Made by a program: the position numbers and the translations under genes. The notes beneath the pieces were generated by a model. It was given only the letters and a program-made list of their open reading frames with translations, had not been told where the DNA came from and did not search any database. A DNA stretch of 53,142 bases from Sulfitobacter sp. CW3 (lineage in GTDB: Bacteria; Pseudomonadota; Alphaproteobacteria; Rhodobacterales; Rhodobacteraceae). Positions 34,217 to 43,211 of this stretch are shown here, piece by piece (position 1 is the first letter of the stretch; every line of letters begins with the position of its first letter). The stretch covers positions 1 through 53,142 of the forward strand of contig NZ_JAHXRL010000013.1 of the NCBI RefSeq assembly GCF_019392245.1. Direction: 5' to 3'.

Positions 34217-35062
34217 TCAGGCGTCTTGGTCTACCTTTTGGCGCTGTTGCCCAAGGCCCTGAATGGTCAATTCCATCACGTCGCCCTTTTTCAAATAGAC
34301 CGGGTTCGGCTTCATGCCCATGCCCACGCCCGGAGGCGTACCCGTGGTGATAACGTCACCGGGGTGCAGGGTCATCAATCCGCTTAGATGTTCAATAATC
34401 TCGGCCACGGAAAAAATCATCGTGCCGGTGTTGCCTGTCTGCATCCGCTTACCGTTCACGTCTAATGACATATCCAACGCTTGCGGGTCGGGAATTTCAT
34501 CACGGGTGACAAGCCAGGGGCCGGTGGGGCCAAAGGTGTCGCAGCTTTTGCCTTTGGTCCATTGCCCGGTCAGTTGGGTCTGAAAATGGCGCTCGCTCAC
34601 GTCGTTTATCACGCAATAGCCCGCAACATAGTCCAGCGCGTTCTCTTTCGAGACATATTTCGCTTTCTTGCCGATCACGACGCCCAGTTCGACTTCCCAG
34701 TCTGTGTGGGTCGATCCGCGCGGCATGACCACATCATCATTTGACCCAACGATGGCCGAGTTGGCTTTGAAAAACAAAATAGGGTGTTCGGGGATCGCCG
34801 CACCGGTTTCAGCGGCATGATCTGAATAGTTTAGCCCGATGCACAGGAACTTGCCGATGTTGCCAACGCAGGGCCCAAGACGGGGATTTCCGTTTACTTC
34901 TGGCAAGGAAGCAGGGTCGATTGCGCGGAGTGTATCAAGGGCTGCGTCGTTCAGTATCGCACCACTGATATCTGTTACGTGGTCTGATAAATCGCGCAAT
35001 ATGTCACCGTCCATCAGACCCGGTTTTTCTGCGCCCACCTCACCATAACGTACCAGCTTCAT
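34217..35062 (-). CDS. Fumarylacetoacetate hydrolase-family protein
   Basis: A 281-residue FAH-fold enzyme. The N-terminal cap is residues 1-65, the core begins near CIGLNYSDHAAE (residue 74), and the metal-binding acidic triad lies around DWEVELGVVIGKKA near 121 and the following Asp. TTGTPPGVGMG near 249 forms the conserved loop. Family members hydrolyse C-C bonds in beta-diketo acids (for example 2,4-diketo-3-deoxy sugar acids) or act as oxaloacetate decarboxylases and ureidoglycolate lyases. The substrate cannot be assigned here. The gene stands alone, convergent with the exporter gene and separated from the stress-protein gene by a 158-base gap. Confidence 0.82.
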   Translation of the reverse strand: MKLVRYGEVGAEKPGLMDGDILRDLSDHVTDISGAILNDAALDTLRAIDPASLPEVNGNPRLGPCVGNIGKFLCIGLNYSDHAAETGAAIPEHPILFFKANSAIVGSNDDVVMPRGSTHTDWEVELGVVIGKKAKYVSKENALDYVAGYCVINDVSERHFQTQLTGQWTKGKSCDTFGPTGPWLVTRDEIPDPQALDMSLDVNGKRMQTGNTGTMIFSVAEIIEHLSGLMTLHPGDVITTGTPPGVGMGMKPNPVYLKKGDVMELTIQGLGQQRQKVDQDA

Positions 35063-35167
35063 AACTTATCCCTTGTAATCAATCATGCCGCGCGGCGGCC
35101 ATCTTGGCGCAATGTCTCTGAAAACGGGCGGCCCGTCCAGCACCATCGCACGATGCCCTTTGACGCG

Positions 35168-35203
35168 TAAGTGCCCAGTCGCAAGGAAACGACTGGGCAC
35201 TTA
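35168..35203 (-). terminator. 14-bp stem hairpin downstream of the stress-protein gene
   Basis: TAAGTGCCCAGTCG (35168-35181) pairs perfectly with CGACTGGGCACTTA (35190-35203) around an eight-base loop. It lies 17 bases past the stop of the minus-strand gene and is the likely terminator of the phasin-usp unit, although the run of T expected on that strand is absent. Confidence 0.6.
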
Positions 35204-35220
35204 ACACAATGTCAGCGGGA

Positions 35221-36075
35221 TTAGTGTGCTAGAAAAACCGCCTGATCCGTTTGCTCGACCAGCGTGCGTGTTGTGCCGCCAAAGATGGCTTCCCGGGTTC
35301 TGGAATGTCCGTAAGACCCCATGACAACCAAGTCTGCGCCGGATTCTTTGGCGCGGGCTAGAATGCAGTCGCCGACCCTTTGGCCGCCGGTTGGATACTG
35401 CTTAACAGTGACGTTGCAGCCATGATGTGTCAGCCATTTTGCGGCATCTACACCGGGGTCTTCGCCTTCGCGGAATTCGGTCATGACCGGATCGAATGTG
35501 CCGATGACCACCTCGTCTGCCTGGCGCAACAGGGGCAACGCTTGGTGAATGGCCCGTGCCGATTGCAATTGCGTATTCCAGGCAACAAAAACCCGTTTGG
35601 AATGCGGCAGAACATCGCCTTTTTGATCGTTCAATAGAACGCCGACAGGGGATTGGAACAACACACCATAGAGCGCCTCTCGGAAAAGCGTATCAGATGC
35701 GCGAAGCCCCTCATCAATCCAAGCCATATCGCTGAGCATTGCGCGACGGGCAATGTGGTCGGCAATCGCCGCCGGTTCAGCGGCAATCGTGGAGACATCG
35801 CCCGACAGATCATGCTGCTGAAGCAAGGTTTGAACTTCGTCCTCTTTGGCGTGCAGTGCGGCTTTGATGGCCGTGACCTCTTGCTGCCATTCCGGCGAAA
35901 TATCCGGCGTGCCAAAGGGTTCGACGCCGACTGCATAGTACGAGAAAACCGGCATCTTTGCGATAATAACGATGGCAGCATGGGCAGGGGTGGCCCGGAT
36001 CGTCTCGAGCTTTTGTGCCAAGGTAGTGAGCGATGAATCTTTGTCGATCACCAATAGGATTGTGCTATTTTTCAT
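35221..36075 (-). CDS. Universal stress protein
   Basis: A 284-residue protein, about twice the length of a single Usp domain. The C-terminal half (from about 160) is a clear UspA fold: FVAWNTQLQSARAIHQALPLL opens it, and GADLVVMGSYGHSRTREAIFGGTTRTLV gives the Gx2Gx9G(S/T) nucleotide-binding loop. The N-terminal half is a degenerate Usp-like domain without that loop. It lies 27 bases after the phasin-like gene and is probably cotranscribed with it behind an FNR-type site, which fits the anaerobic induction known for many Usp proteins. Confidence 0.85.
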   Translation of the reverse strand: MKNSTILLVIDKDSSLTTLAQKLETIRATPAHAAIVIIAKMPVFSYYAVGVEPFGTPDISPEWQQEVTAIKAALHAKEDEVQTLLQQHDLSGDVSTIAAEPAAIADHIARRAMLSDMAWIDEGLRASDTLFREALYGVLFQSPVGVLLNDQKGDVLPHSKRVFVAWNTQLQSARAIHQALPLLRQADEVVIGTFDPVMTEFREGEDPGVDAAKWLTHHGCNVTVKQYPTGGQRVGDCILARAKESGADLVVMGSYGHSRTREAIFGGTTRTLVEQTDQAVFLAH

Positions 36076-36102
36076 GTTTAGTTCCTGACCTAGCGATGCG
36101 GC

Positions 36103-36447
36103 TCAAACCGGCACTGTATGTGCTTGGGGTTTCTCGAGCAGGGTTTTACCCATTTCGACCAGTTTGGCATATTCAGCTGAATAGTCGTCGATCGCCTTTT
36201 GGAAGAACGCCGTTTGTATTTTCTGGACGTCGCCGATCTCTTTTGCCTGCAACAGTTTTTGCTGGGTATCGACGTCGTCTTTGATCCGGGTGGCGGTAAA
36301 GTTTAGCATTTCGTTGCCCATCTCAACCATCGTTTCCATCCAGTCGGCCCCGGAAATGGACGGCGCGTGGAAGCCGGTTTCTTGCATGGATTTCATCAAT
36401 TTTACCATTGAAGGGGCTAGATCAGTCGTCTTTGTCGTCGTGTTCAT
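36103..36447 (-). CDS. Phasin-like small helical protein
   Basis: A 114-residue, mainly helical protein (NEMLNFTATRIKDDVDTQQKLLQAKE and QTAFFQKAIDDYSAEYAKLVEMGKTLL) with the amphipathic layout of the phasin_2 family. Such proteins coat polyhydroxyalkanoate granules, although no granule gene is nearby. The ATG at 36447 with AAAGGA eight bases upstream is chosen over one at 36492. A granule or general stress role is inferred from fold likeness only. The gene is divergent from arcD, with two FNR-type boxes between them. Confidence 0.65.
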   Translation of the reverse strand: MNTTTKTTDLAPSMVKLMKSMQETGFHAPSISGADWMETMVEMGNEMLNFTATRIKDDVDTQQKLLQAKEIGDVQKIQTAFFQKAIDDYSAEYAKLVEMGKTLLEKPQAHTVPV

Positions 36448-36509
36448 GGCGTGTCCTTTCAGGTGCACTTGAAGATGGCCCGATTCTAGCACTTTTTGCG
36501 GGAACCTGA

Positions 36510-36523
36510 TTGATTCAGGTCAA
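36510..36523. promoter_or_regulatory. FNR/CRP-family box facing the phasin-like gene
   Basis: TTGAT-TCAG-GTCAA is a near-perfect FNR/Dnr-type inverted repeat. Its centre is about 70 bases upstream of the phasin-like start, so activation at about -41.5 would leave a leader near 28 bases. The 293-base intergenic region holds no gene. Confidence 0.6.
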
Positions 36524-36593
36524 TCAACGGTTTTCCGACCAAACATTTAGGGCCGTGATTTTCCGGTGCCCTGCCCCGAAATTTCTGGCTGGA

Positions 36594-36607
36594 TTGACGA
36601 AGATCAA
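36594..36607. promoter_or_regulatory. FNR/CRP-family box facing the arc-atp operon
   Basis: TTGAC-GAAG-ATCAA fits the TTGAYNNNNRTCAA pattern of alphaproteobacterial FnrL sites. Its centre lies about 140 bases upstream of arcD, so a start site near 36642 would place it at the activating position. Low-oxygen induction of the whole operon is the expected effect. Confidence 0.65.
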
Positions 36608-36740
36608 TCCTGTGCGGTGCCAATCCTGACATGTCTGGCCACAACTGACCGCGCCGAGTCGCCCGACGGACTGCGCAGGGTGCAGTGCCATGGAAAATTC
36701 GATGCGACGGGTCCAGCCAGTTGCAAGAAGGAGAGAACCG

Positions 36741-38210
36741 ATGCCAGCAGATATAGGTGCAACCGACGTAAAACAGGGCGGGTCTGCGTCCGGCAAGTTG
36801 GGGCTTTTGCCGCTTACCGCTTTGGTTGTGGGCTCCATGATCGGGGGGGGCGTTTTCAGTCTGCCGCAGAACATGGCGCGTGGTGCTTCCGCAGGTGCAG
36901 TGACCATCGGTTGGCTGATTACCGGGATCGGGATGCTGGCCTTGGCCTTTGTTTACAGAAACTTGTCCACGCGCAAACCCACCCTTGATGCGGGGCCGTA
37001 TTCATATGCGCGCGCAGGGTTCGGCAATTTTGTCGGGTTCAACAGCGCGTGGGGATACTGGCTCAGCGCGTGGCTTGGGAACGTATCTTATGCCGTGCTG
37101 ATCTTTGGCGCGCTTAGCTATTTTTACGCGCCCTTTGGCGAAGAAGGAAACACATGGCAAGCGATTGTGGGCGCATCAATCGCGCTATGGCTGGTGCATG
37201 CCCTTGTGCTGATGGGAATCCGGCAAGCGGCGGTCGTCAATACGATTACCACCATCGCCAAGCTGGGGCCGATATTCCTGTTTATCGTCCTGGTTTTTGT
37301 GGCGTTCAATATGCCCACCTTCGAATTGGATTTTTGGGGTACGGAATCGTTGTCGCTGGGCAGCATCACGACCCAAGTGCAAAGCACGATGTTGGTCACG
37401 CTTTGGGTGTTTATCGGCATCGAAGGGGCCAGCGTCGGGTCTGCCCGTGCGGCCAAACGCAGTGATATAGGTAAGGCTACGATCCTTGGGTTTGTTAGCG
37501 TTTTGCTGGTCTATATGCTTGTGTCCTTGCTCTCTCTTGGGGTGATGTCGCAGCCCGAACTGGCGCAGTTGCCTGCGGCGGCGTCGATGGCGAATGTACT
37601 GGAATCCGTGGTCGGGCCTTGGGGCTCTGTGCTGGTGCGCATCGGGCTGGTCATCTCGGTGGCAGGCGCATTCCTAAGCTGGACATTGCTTGCCGCGGAA
37701 ATCCCATTTCGCGCCGCGCAAGAGGGCATGCTGCCCGCGTTCTTTGCCGTTGAGAATGAGAACGGGTCGCCCTCTGGCGCGCTTTGGATCACTAACATCT
37801 GCGTGCAGGTTGTGTTGATCGTAACGCTTTATGCCAACTCGACCTACCTCGCGCTGTTCTACATCGCGTCGACCGCGATCCTTGTGCCTTACGTCTTTTC
37901 GGGGGCCTACGCGCTTAAGCTGGCATTGACCGGCGAAAGCTATGGGCCGGGCGAGGGGCGCGGCATGGATATCGCGATTGGCGGGCTGGCAACTGTCTAT
38001 GGCGCGTGGCTCGTCTATGCTGCCGGGCCTGCATATCTGCTGATGTGTGCGATCCTATATGCTGTGGGTATCCCGCTTTATATTTGGGCGCGCAGTGCAA
38101 ATCGCGAACGCGCCTTCACCGGGGCTGAGCTGTTGACCGCGCTGGTGTTGGTCGGTGCGGCTGTTGTGGCCGCCTACCTGATGTGGACCGGCGTCATTAG
38201 CGCGCTCTGA
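36741..38210 (+). CDS. arcD: Arginine/ornithine antiporter-type amino acid permease
   Basis: A 489-residue APC-family transporter with about 12-13 spans. LGLLPLTALVVGSMIGGGVFSLP near residue 20 holds the GxG substrate-backbone motif of the first span. VFIGIEGASVGSARA near 225 is the conserved sixth-span unwound region found in ArcD/LysP/CadB relatives. It should swap external arginine for internal ornithine without energy cost, feeding the pathway encoded downstream. The ATG at 36741 has AGGAGAG upstream and is preferred to an earlier ATG. It is the first gene of the 13-gene arc-atp operon. Confidence 0.88.
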   Translation: MPADIGATDVKQGGSASGKLGLLPLTALVVGSMIGGGVFSLPQNMARGASAGAVTIGWLITGIGMLALAFVYRNLSTRKPTLDAGPYSYARAGFGNFVGFNSAWGYWLSAWLGNVSYAVLIFGALSYFYAPFGEEGNTWQAIVGASIALWLVHALVLMGIRQAAVVNTITTIAKLGPIFLFIVLVFVAFNMPTFELDFWGTESLSLGSITTQVQSTMLVTLWVFIGIEGASVGSARAAKRSDIGKATILGFVSVLLVYMLVSLLSLGVMSQPELAQLPAAASMANVLESVVGPWGSVLVRIGLVISVAGAFLSWTLLAAEIPFRAAQEGMLPAFFAVENENGSPSGALWITNICVQVVLIVTLYANSTYLALFYIASTAILVPYVFSGAYALKLALTGESYGPGEGRGMDIAIGGLATVYGAWLVYAAGPAYLLMCAILYAVGIPLYIWARSANRERAFTGAELLTALVLVGAAVVAAYLMWTGVISAL

Positions 38211-38237
38211 CTTTACCAAGAAAAGGAAACCGTTGTG

Positions 38238-39470
38238 ATGGAAAATCTCGGGAAGCTGGGTGTTTATTCGGAAACTGGCAAATTGCATCAGGTGGTCGTG
38301 TGTCGGCCCGGCCTGGCGCACCGCCGCTTGACGCCTGCAAACTGCCAGGAGTTGTTGTTCGACGACGTGTTCTGGGTCAAGCAAGCCCAGAAAGATCACG
38401 ATGTCTTTGCAAGCACGATGCGGGGCGAGGGTATCGAGGTATTGGACGTCAACGATCTGCTGGCCGAGACGTTGGACATTCCCAAAGCGCGCGATTGGGT
38501 GCTGGATCATCGGATCACGCCAGACCAGATCGGCGTTGGCATGATGTCTGAACTGCGGGCGTGGATGGGTGAACTGTCGGGTGCCCAGTTGGCTGATTAC
38601 CTGCTTGGCGGGCTAGCGACCGATGATCTGCCGTTCAAGCCATCCGGTCTATTTGGCAGCTATCTGGGTGCGCATGGGTTTATTCTTCCGCCGCTGCCAA
38701 ACGCGTTGTTCACCCGCGATAATTCCGCTTGGATCTACGGTGGGGTGGCCGTCAATCCGATGCATTGGGCGGCACGACGTCCCGAAACATTGCTGAACAC
38801 AGCGATCTACAAATTCCACCCCAAATTTGCCGGTAAGGCCACGATCCACTGGGGCGATCCGACCGTCGATCACGGCTTGGCCACCGTCGAGGGGGGCGAC
38901 ATCATGCCTGTTGGCGATGGTGTGGTTCTTGTTGGCATGGGGGAACGGTCGTCGCCGCAAGGTGTTGGCCAGCTCGCCGAGGCCTTGTTCGATACGGGTG
39001 CCGCACGCCGGGTTCTGGCCTTTGCGATCCCTAAATCACGTGCCGCGATGCATCTTGATACGATTTTTACCCTATGCGGCGGCGATGTGGTGACCACCTT
39101 TAAGGAGGTGGCCGATGAACTGGTGTGCTACGACATTCGCCCCGGCGATGGGGCCGCACCTTTGCAGTTCCGCCATGATCCACGGCCGATCTTTGACATC
39201 GTGGCCGAGGTGCTTGGCTATAAAACTTTGCAGATCGTACCCACTGGCGGCAACACCGCCGAGGAACGCGCCCGCGAACAGTGGAATGACGGCAACAACG
39301 TGCTGGCACTGCGCCCCGGTGTGGTCATCGGATATGACCGCAACGATGACACCAATGCCGCGCTTAAGGCGGCGGGGATCGAGGTGCTGGCCATTCCCGG
39401 TGCTGAATTGGGGCGCGGACGCGGCGGCGGCCACTGCATGAGCTGCCCCACCATGCGCGACCCTGTTTGA
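38238..39470 (+). CDS. arcA: Arginine deiminase
   Basis: A 410-residue enzyme converting arginine to citrulline and ammonia. Signature segments are present: LGVYSETGKLHQVVVCRPG at the start, FTRDNSAWI near 159, MHLDTIFTLCG with catalytic His near 271, and the nucleophile cysteine in GRGGGHCMSCPT near residue 400. Length is standard. The ATG at 38238 and an immediately preceding in-frame GTG at 38235 are both served by AAAAGGA. It follows arcD by 27 bases in the same direction. Confidence 0.95.
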   Translation: MENLGKLGVYSETGKLHQVVVCRPGLAHRRLTPANCQELLFDDVFWVKQAQKDHDVFASTMRGEGIEVLDVNDLLAETLDIPKARDWVLDHRITPDQIGVGMMSELRAWMGELSGAQLADYLLGGLATDDLPFKPSGLFGSYLGAHGFILPPLPNALFTRDNSAWIYGGVAVNPMHWAARRPETLLNTAIYKFHPKFAGKATIHWGDPTVDHGLATVEGGDIMPVGDGVVLVGMGERSSPQGVGQLAEALFDTGAARRVLAFAIPKSRAAMHLDTIFTLCGGDVVTTFKEVADELVCYDIRPGDGAAPLQFRHDPRPIFDIVAEVLGYKTLQIVPTGGNTAEERAREQWNDGNNVLALRPGVVIGYDRNDDTNAALKAAGIEVLAIPGAELGRGRGGGHCMSCPTMRDPV

Positions 39471-39486
39471 GCTGAAAGGAGCCCCA

Positions 39487-40488
39487 ATGGCTTACAATCT
39501 GAAGAACCGGCATTTCCTGACACTTCGCGATTATTCCCCGCGCGAGATTGCGTTCCTGCTAAAGCTTGCCGCCGATCTGAAGGTGGCAAAATACACGGGC
39601 ACCGAAGTACCAAAGCTGCAAGGCAAGGACATCGCGCTGATCTTTGAAAAAGACAGCACGCGGACCCGTGTCGGCTTTGAGGTCGCGGCCTATGATCAGG
39701 GCGCGCGGGTGACGTATCTTGGACCCACCGGTTCGCATATCGGCCACAAGGAATCGGTCAAAGATACCGCGCGGGTTCTGGGCCGGATTTACGACGCGAT
39801 CGAATATCGCGGCTTTGGCCAAAACATAGTGGAGCAGTTGGCGCAGTATTCAGGCGTGCCTGTCTATAACGGGCTGACCACCGAATTTCACCCGACGCAG
39901 ATCCTTGCTGATTTTCTGACCATGCAAGAACATGTGGAAAAGCCCCTACACCGCGTGGCTTATGCCTTTTTGGGCGATGCGGGCAATAATATGGGTGACA
40001 GCCTGCTGATTGGCGGGGCCAAGATGGGCATGGATGTCCGGCTGTGTGCGCCCAAAGCATGCTGGCCCGACGCTGAAATCATCAAGGAAGCCGAGGCGAT
40101 TGCCAAGGAAACCGGCGCGCGTGTCATGATCACCGAAGATGTGGATACCGCCGTCAAAGACGTTGATTTCGTCTATACTGACGTTTGGGTGTCCATGGGC
40201 GAGCCCAAGGAAAAATGGGCCGAACGGATCAAGCTGCTATCGCCCTATCAGGTGACGGCAGAGGTGATGGCCAAAACCGGCAATCCGCGCGCCCGTTTCA
40301 TGCATTGCCTGCCTGCGTTTCATAACACGGAAACCACCGTTGGTGCTGAGATCAAGGCCGAGTTCGGGTTGGACTGCATGGAAGTGACCGAAGAGGTTTT
40401 TGAAAGCGCAGCCTCCATCGTTTTTGATCAAGCGGAAAACCGGATGCACACGATCAAGGCGGTTCTTGTCGCCACATTGGGGGCCTGA
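39487..40488 (+). CDS. arcB: Ornithine carbamoyltransferase, catabolic
   Basis: A 333-residue protein with the carbamoyl-phosphate site KDSTRTR near residue 55, the HPTQILADF segment near 137, the ornithine-site loop and FMHCLPAFHN near 272 with the catalytic cysteine. In this operon it should run in the catabolic direction, phosphorolysing citrulline to ornithine and carbamoyl phosphate. AAAGGAG precedes the ATG. It lies 16 bases after arcA and one base before arcC. The anabolic ArgF is the sequence-level alternative, excluded by context. Confidence 0.95.
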   Translation: MAYNLKNRHFLTLRDYSPREIAFLLKLAADLKVAKYTGTEVPKLQGKDIALIFEKDSTRTRVGFEVAAYDQGARVTYLGPTGSHIGHKESVKDTARVLGRIYDAIEYRGFGQNIVEQLAQYSGVPVYNGLTTEFHPTQILADFLTMQEHVEKPLHRVAYAFLGDAGNNMGDSLLIGGAKMGMDVRLCAPKACWPDAEIIKEAEAIAKETGARVMITEDVDTAVKDVDFVYTDVWVSMGEPKEKWAERIKLLSPYQVTAEVMAKTGNPRARFMHCLPAFHNTETTVGAEIKAEFGLDCMEVTEEVFESAASIVFDQAENRMHTIKAVLVATLGA

Positions 40489-40489
40489 A

Positions 40490-41410
40490 ATGCTGGTTGT
40501 CGCAGCCATTGGCGGTAATGCCCTGTTGCAACGGGGCCAGCCATTAACGGCCACCGCACAGCGCGCCAATGTTACAATCGCGGCCAAAGCCCTGGCCGAG
40601 ATCGTACGGGCGGGTCACCAGCTGATCGTGACCCATGGAAACGGGCCGCAGGTGGGTCTGCTGGCCCTTCAAGCAGCGGCTTATAAACCTGACGAAGCTT
40701 ATCCGCTTGATGTTTTGGGTGCCGAAACCGAGGGCATGATCGGGTATCTGATCGAACAAGAGCTTGAGAACGCGCTTGGCCATGATCACGCGGTAGCAAC
40801 CCTGCTGACCCAAGTGATTGTTGATGGCACTGACCCTGCCTTCCGCAAGCCAACCAAATTTGTCGGCCCGACATATTCCCAGCAAGAAGCCGAGGCACGG
40901 GCCAAGGTTGCAGGCTGGACCATTGCGCAAGACGGGCAATATTGGCGCCGGGTTGTTCCGTCGCCTAAACCCATCGAAATTCCGGATTTGCGCGTGGTGC
41001 GGATGCTGCTTGATCAAGGGGTGATCGTCATTTGTGCGGGCGGTGGCGGCATCCCCGTTCTGCGCCGTCGCGACGACAGTCTGATCGGTGTCGAGGCAGT
41101 GATAGATAAAGACGCGGCCAGTGCGCTTTTGGCCGGGGATATTGGTGCAGATGCGTTGTTGCTGCTGACAGATGTCGATGCGGTTTACCAGGGTTTTGGC
41201 ACTGATACTGCCAGCCGCATCGGGTCTTTGACGCCGGATCAAGGCCGCGCGCTTGATATGCCAAAGGGGTCGATGGGGCCGAAATTGGACGCAGCTTGCG
41301 GTTTTGCCGATCGGGGCGGGATCGCGGGTATCGGCCGGTTGGCGGATGCATTGTCGATCCTTAACCGCACGGCTGGCACCCTTGTTACCGCAAAAGCAGG
41401 GGCGAAATAA
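40490..41410 (+). CDS. arcC: Carbamate kinase
   Basis: A 306-residue amino acid kinase-fold enzyme. AIGGNALLQRG at the N-terminus, THGNGPQVGLL near 45 and CAGGGGIPVLR near 182 form the nucleotide and carbamate sites, and a C-terminal GSMGPKLDAA is also typical. It transfers the phosphate of carbamoyl phosphate to ADP, the ATP-yielding step of arginine fermentation. The ATG follows the arcB stop by one base, and the TAA overlaps the atpD ATG by one base, so arcC and atpD are translationally coupled. Confidence 0.95.
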   Translation: MLVVAAIGGNALLQRGQPLTATAQRANVTIAAKALAEIVRAGHQLIVTHGNGPQVGLLALQAAAYKPDEAYPLDVLGAETEGMIGYLIEQELENALGHDHAVATLLTQVIVDGTDPAFRKPTKFVGPTYSQQEAEARAKVAGWTIAQDGQYWRRVVPSPKPIEIPDLRVVRMLLDQGVIVICAGGGGIPVLRRRDDSLIGVEAVIDKDAASALLAGDIGADALLLLTDVDAVYQGFGTDTASRIGSLTPDQGRALDMPKGSMGPKLDAACGFADRGGIAGIGRLADALSILNRTAGTLVTAKAGAK

Positions 41411-42804
41411 TGACAGCCAAGGCCCAAACCGTACTTGCCACAACAACTGACGGCCGCATCAGTGCCATTCGTGGCGGGGTCGTTGATGTGGTCTTTGACG
41501 GGGCGGTGCCGCGCATCCACGATCTGCTATATGCGGGCGATATTGCGCTGGAAGTCGCGGGCCTGATTGGCCATGGCAAAGTACGCGCCATGGCGATGGC
41601 ACCTGTGCGCGGACTGGGCCTTGGTATGACCGTCACAGCCACGGGCGGCCCGATCAAAGTACCGGTCGGCGACGCCGTTTTGGGGCGGATGCTGGATGTT
41701 TTCGGTGCGCCGATTGACGGACGTCCTGCCCCTGTCGCGACCGAGCATCGGGCGATTCATCAGCCGCCGCCATTGCTCAGCGAACGCGCGCCGCAATCAA
41801 AGATTCTCGAGACCGGGATCAAAGCCATTGATCTGTTGTCGCCGATCGAACGCGGCGGCAAGACCGGGCTGTTCGGTGGTGCTGGCGTGGGGAAAACCGT
41901 GCTGATCACCGAGCTGATCAATAACACCGTGCAGCACCATCAGGGTGTCAGCCTGTTCTGTGGCATCGGCGAGCGGTCGCGCGAGGCTGAAGAGTTGTAC
42001 CGCGAAATGGGCGAAGCGGGGGTGCGCGAGAAAACCGTGATGCTGTTTGGCCAAATGAACGAGGCCCCCGGCGTTCGATTTCTGGTCGGCCACACTGCCC
42101 TGACCATGGCCGAGTATTTCCGCGACGACAAAGGTCAGGATGTGCTGTTGCTGATCGATAATATCTTTCGCTTTGTACAAGCGGGGTCCGAAGTGTCGGG
42201 CCTGCTGGGCCGCATGCCATCGCGCGTTGGATACCAGCCAACTTTGGCCACCGAACTGGCCGGGCTTGAGGAACGGATCACATCGACCAAACGCGGCGCG
42301 ATCACTTCTATTCAAGCGGTCTATGTGCCCGCTGATGATTTCACCGACCCTGCCGCGGCGCATATTTTTTCGCATCTATCCGCATCGGTCGTTCTGTCGC
42401 GCAAACGGGCGAGCGAGGGGCTGTATCCGGCAGTCGATCCTTTGGCCTCGGCGTCGGTAATGTTAACGCCGTCGGTCGTTGGACAGCGCCACTATGATAT
42501 TGCCCGCGAAGTGCGCCGGACCCTCGCTGAATATGAGGAACTGCGCGATATTATCGCGATGCTTGGCCTCGAGGAGCTGTCATCTGCCGATCGTGCCACC
42601 GTCGGTCGCGCGCGCCGGTTGGAACGGTTCCTGACGCAGCCCTTCTTTACCACCGGATCTTTCAGCGGGGTAGAGGGCAAGCTCGTTCCGATTGAGGATA
42701 CCCTGTCGGGCTGCGAAACAATCCTAAGCCAAACCGAGTTCGAGCACCCGGAAAGCGCCTATTACATGATCGGCGGATTGGATGATCTGGAGAACGCATC
42801 ATGA
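41410..42804 (+). CDS. atpD: N-type ATPase subunit beta
   Basis: A 464-residue catalytic subunit. The P-loop GGAGVGKT is near residue 155, GERSREAEELY with the catalytic glutamate near 190, and the Walker B segment VLLLIDNIFRF near 245. The DELSEED-type region reads EELSSAD near 390, poorer in acid than usual. The gene order beginning with beta and epsilon is the mark of the horizontally spread N-ATPase operon rather than the housekeeping F-ATPase. It begins at the last base of arcC and overlaps atpC by ATGA. Confidence 0.95.
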   Translation: MTAKAQTVLATTTDGRISAIRGGVVDVVFDGAVPRIHDLLYAGDIALEVAGLIGHGKVRAMAMAPVRGLGLGMTVTATGGPIKVPVGDAVLGRMLDVFGAPIDGRPAPVATEHRAIHQPPPLLSERAPQSKILETGIKAIDLLSPIERGGKTGLFGGAGVGKTVLITELINNTVQHHQGVSLFCGIGERSREAEELYREMGEAGVREKTVMLFGQMNEAPGVRFLVGHTALTMAEYFRDDKGQDVLLLIDNIFRFVQAGSEVSGLLGRMPSRVGYQPTLATELAGLEERITSTKRGAITSIQAVYVPADDFTDPAAAHIFSHLSASVVLSRKRASEGLYPAVDPLASASVMLTPSVVGQRHYDIAREVRRTLAEYEELRDIIAMLGLEELSSADRATVGRARRLERFLTQPFFTTGSFSGVEGKLVPIEDTLSGCETILSQTEFEHPESAYYMIGGLDDLENAS

Positions 42805-43211
42805 GCATGGCGTCTGACATGACCGTCACGCTGCGGTTGCCGACGCAGACATTGTTCGAAGGGCAGGCGGTTCAAATGACCGGTATGGCCCCGAACGGGT
42901 CGTTCGGTATTTTGCCGAACCACATGGATTTTGTCACGGCGATTGTGCCGTCGGTCATGACGCTGCGCCTTGCAGACGGGTCCGAAGAAATCTTTGGTCT
43001 GGATGAGGGGTTGTTGGTCAAAAAGGGCCACCAGATTACCGTTTGTACCCTGCGCGGTGTGCGTGGTGACAATCTGAGCACGCTGCAAGATACGGTCGAG
43101 GCGAGTTTCATACAAATGGACGAGGACGAACGCCAAGCACGGGCGGCCTTGTCGCGGCTCGAGGCAGACATGGTGCGCAGATTTGCAGAGCTGAAAAGGC
43201 CGCAGCTATGA
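42801..43211 (+). CDS. atpC: N-type ATPase subunit epsilon
   Basis: A 136-residue central-stalk subunit. The N-terminal beta-sandwich is clear (MTVTLRLPTQTLFEGQAVQMTGMAPNGSFGILPNHMDFVTAI), and a short helical C-terminal part carries the acidic run DEDERQARAALSRLEADM. In F-type enzymes epsilon couples rotation and can inhibit hydrolysis. It overlaps atpD and the next gene by four bases each. Confidence 0.9.
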   Translation: MSMASDMTVTLRLPTQTLFEGQAVQMTGMAPNGSFGILPNHMDFVTAIVPSVMTLRLADGSEEIFGLDEGLLVKKGHQITVCTLRGVRGDNLSTLQDTVEASFIQMDEDERQARAALSRLEADMVRRFAELKRPQL

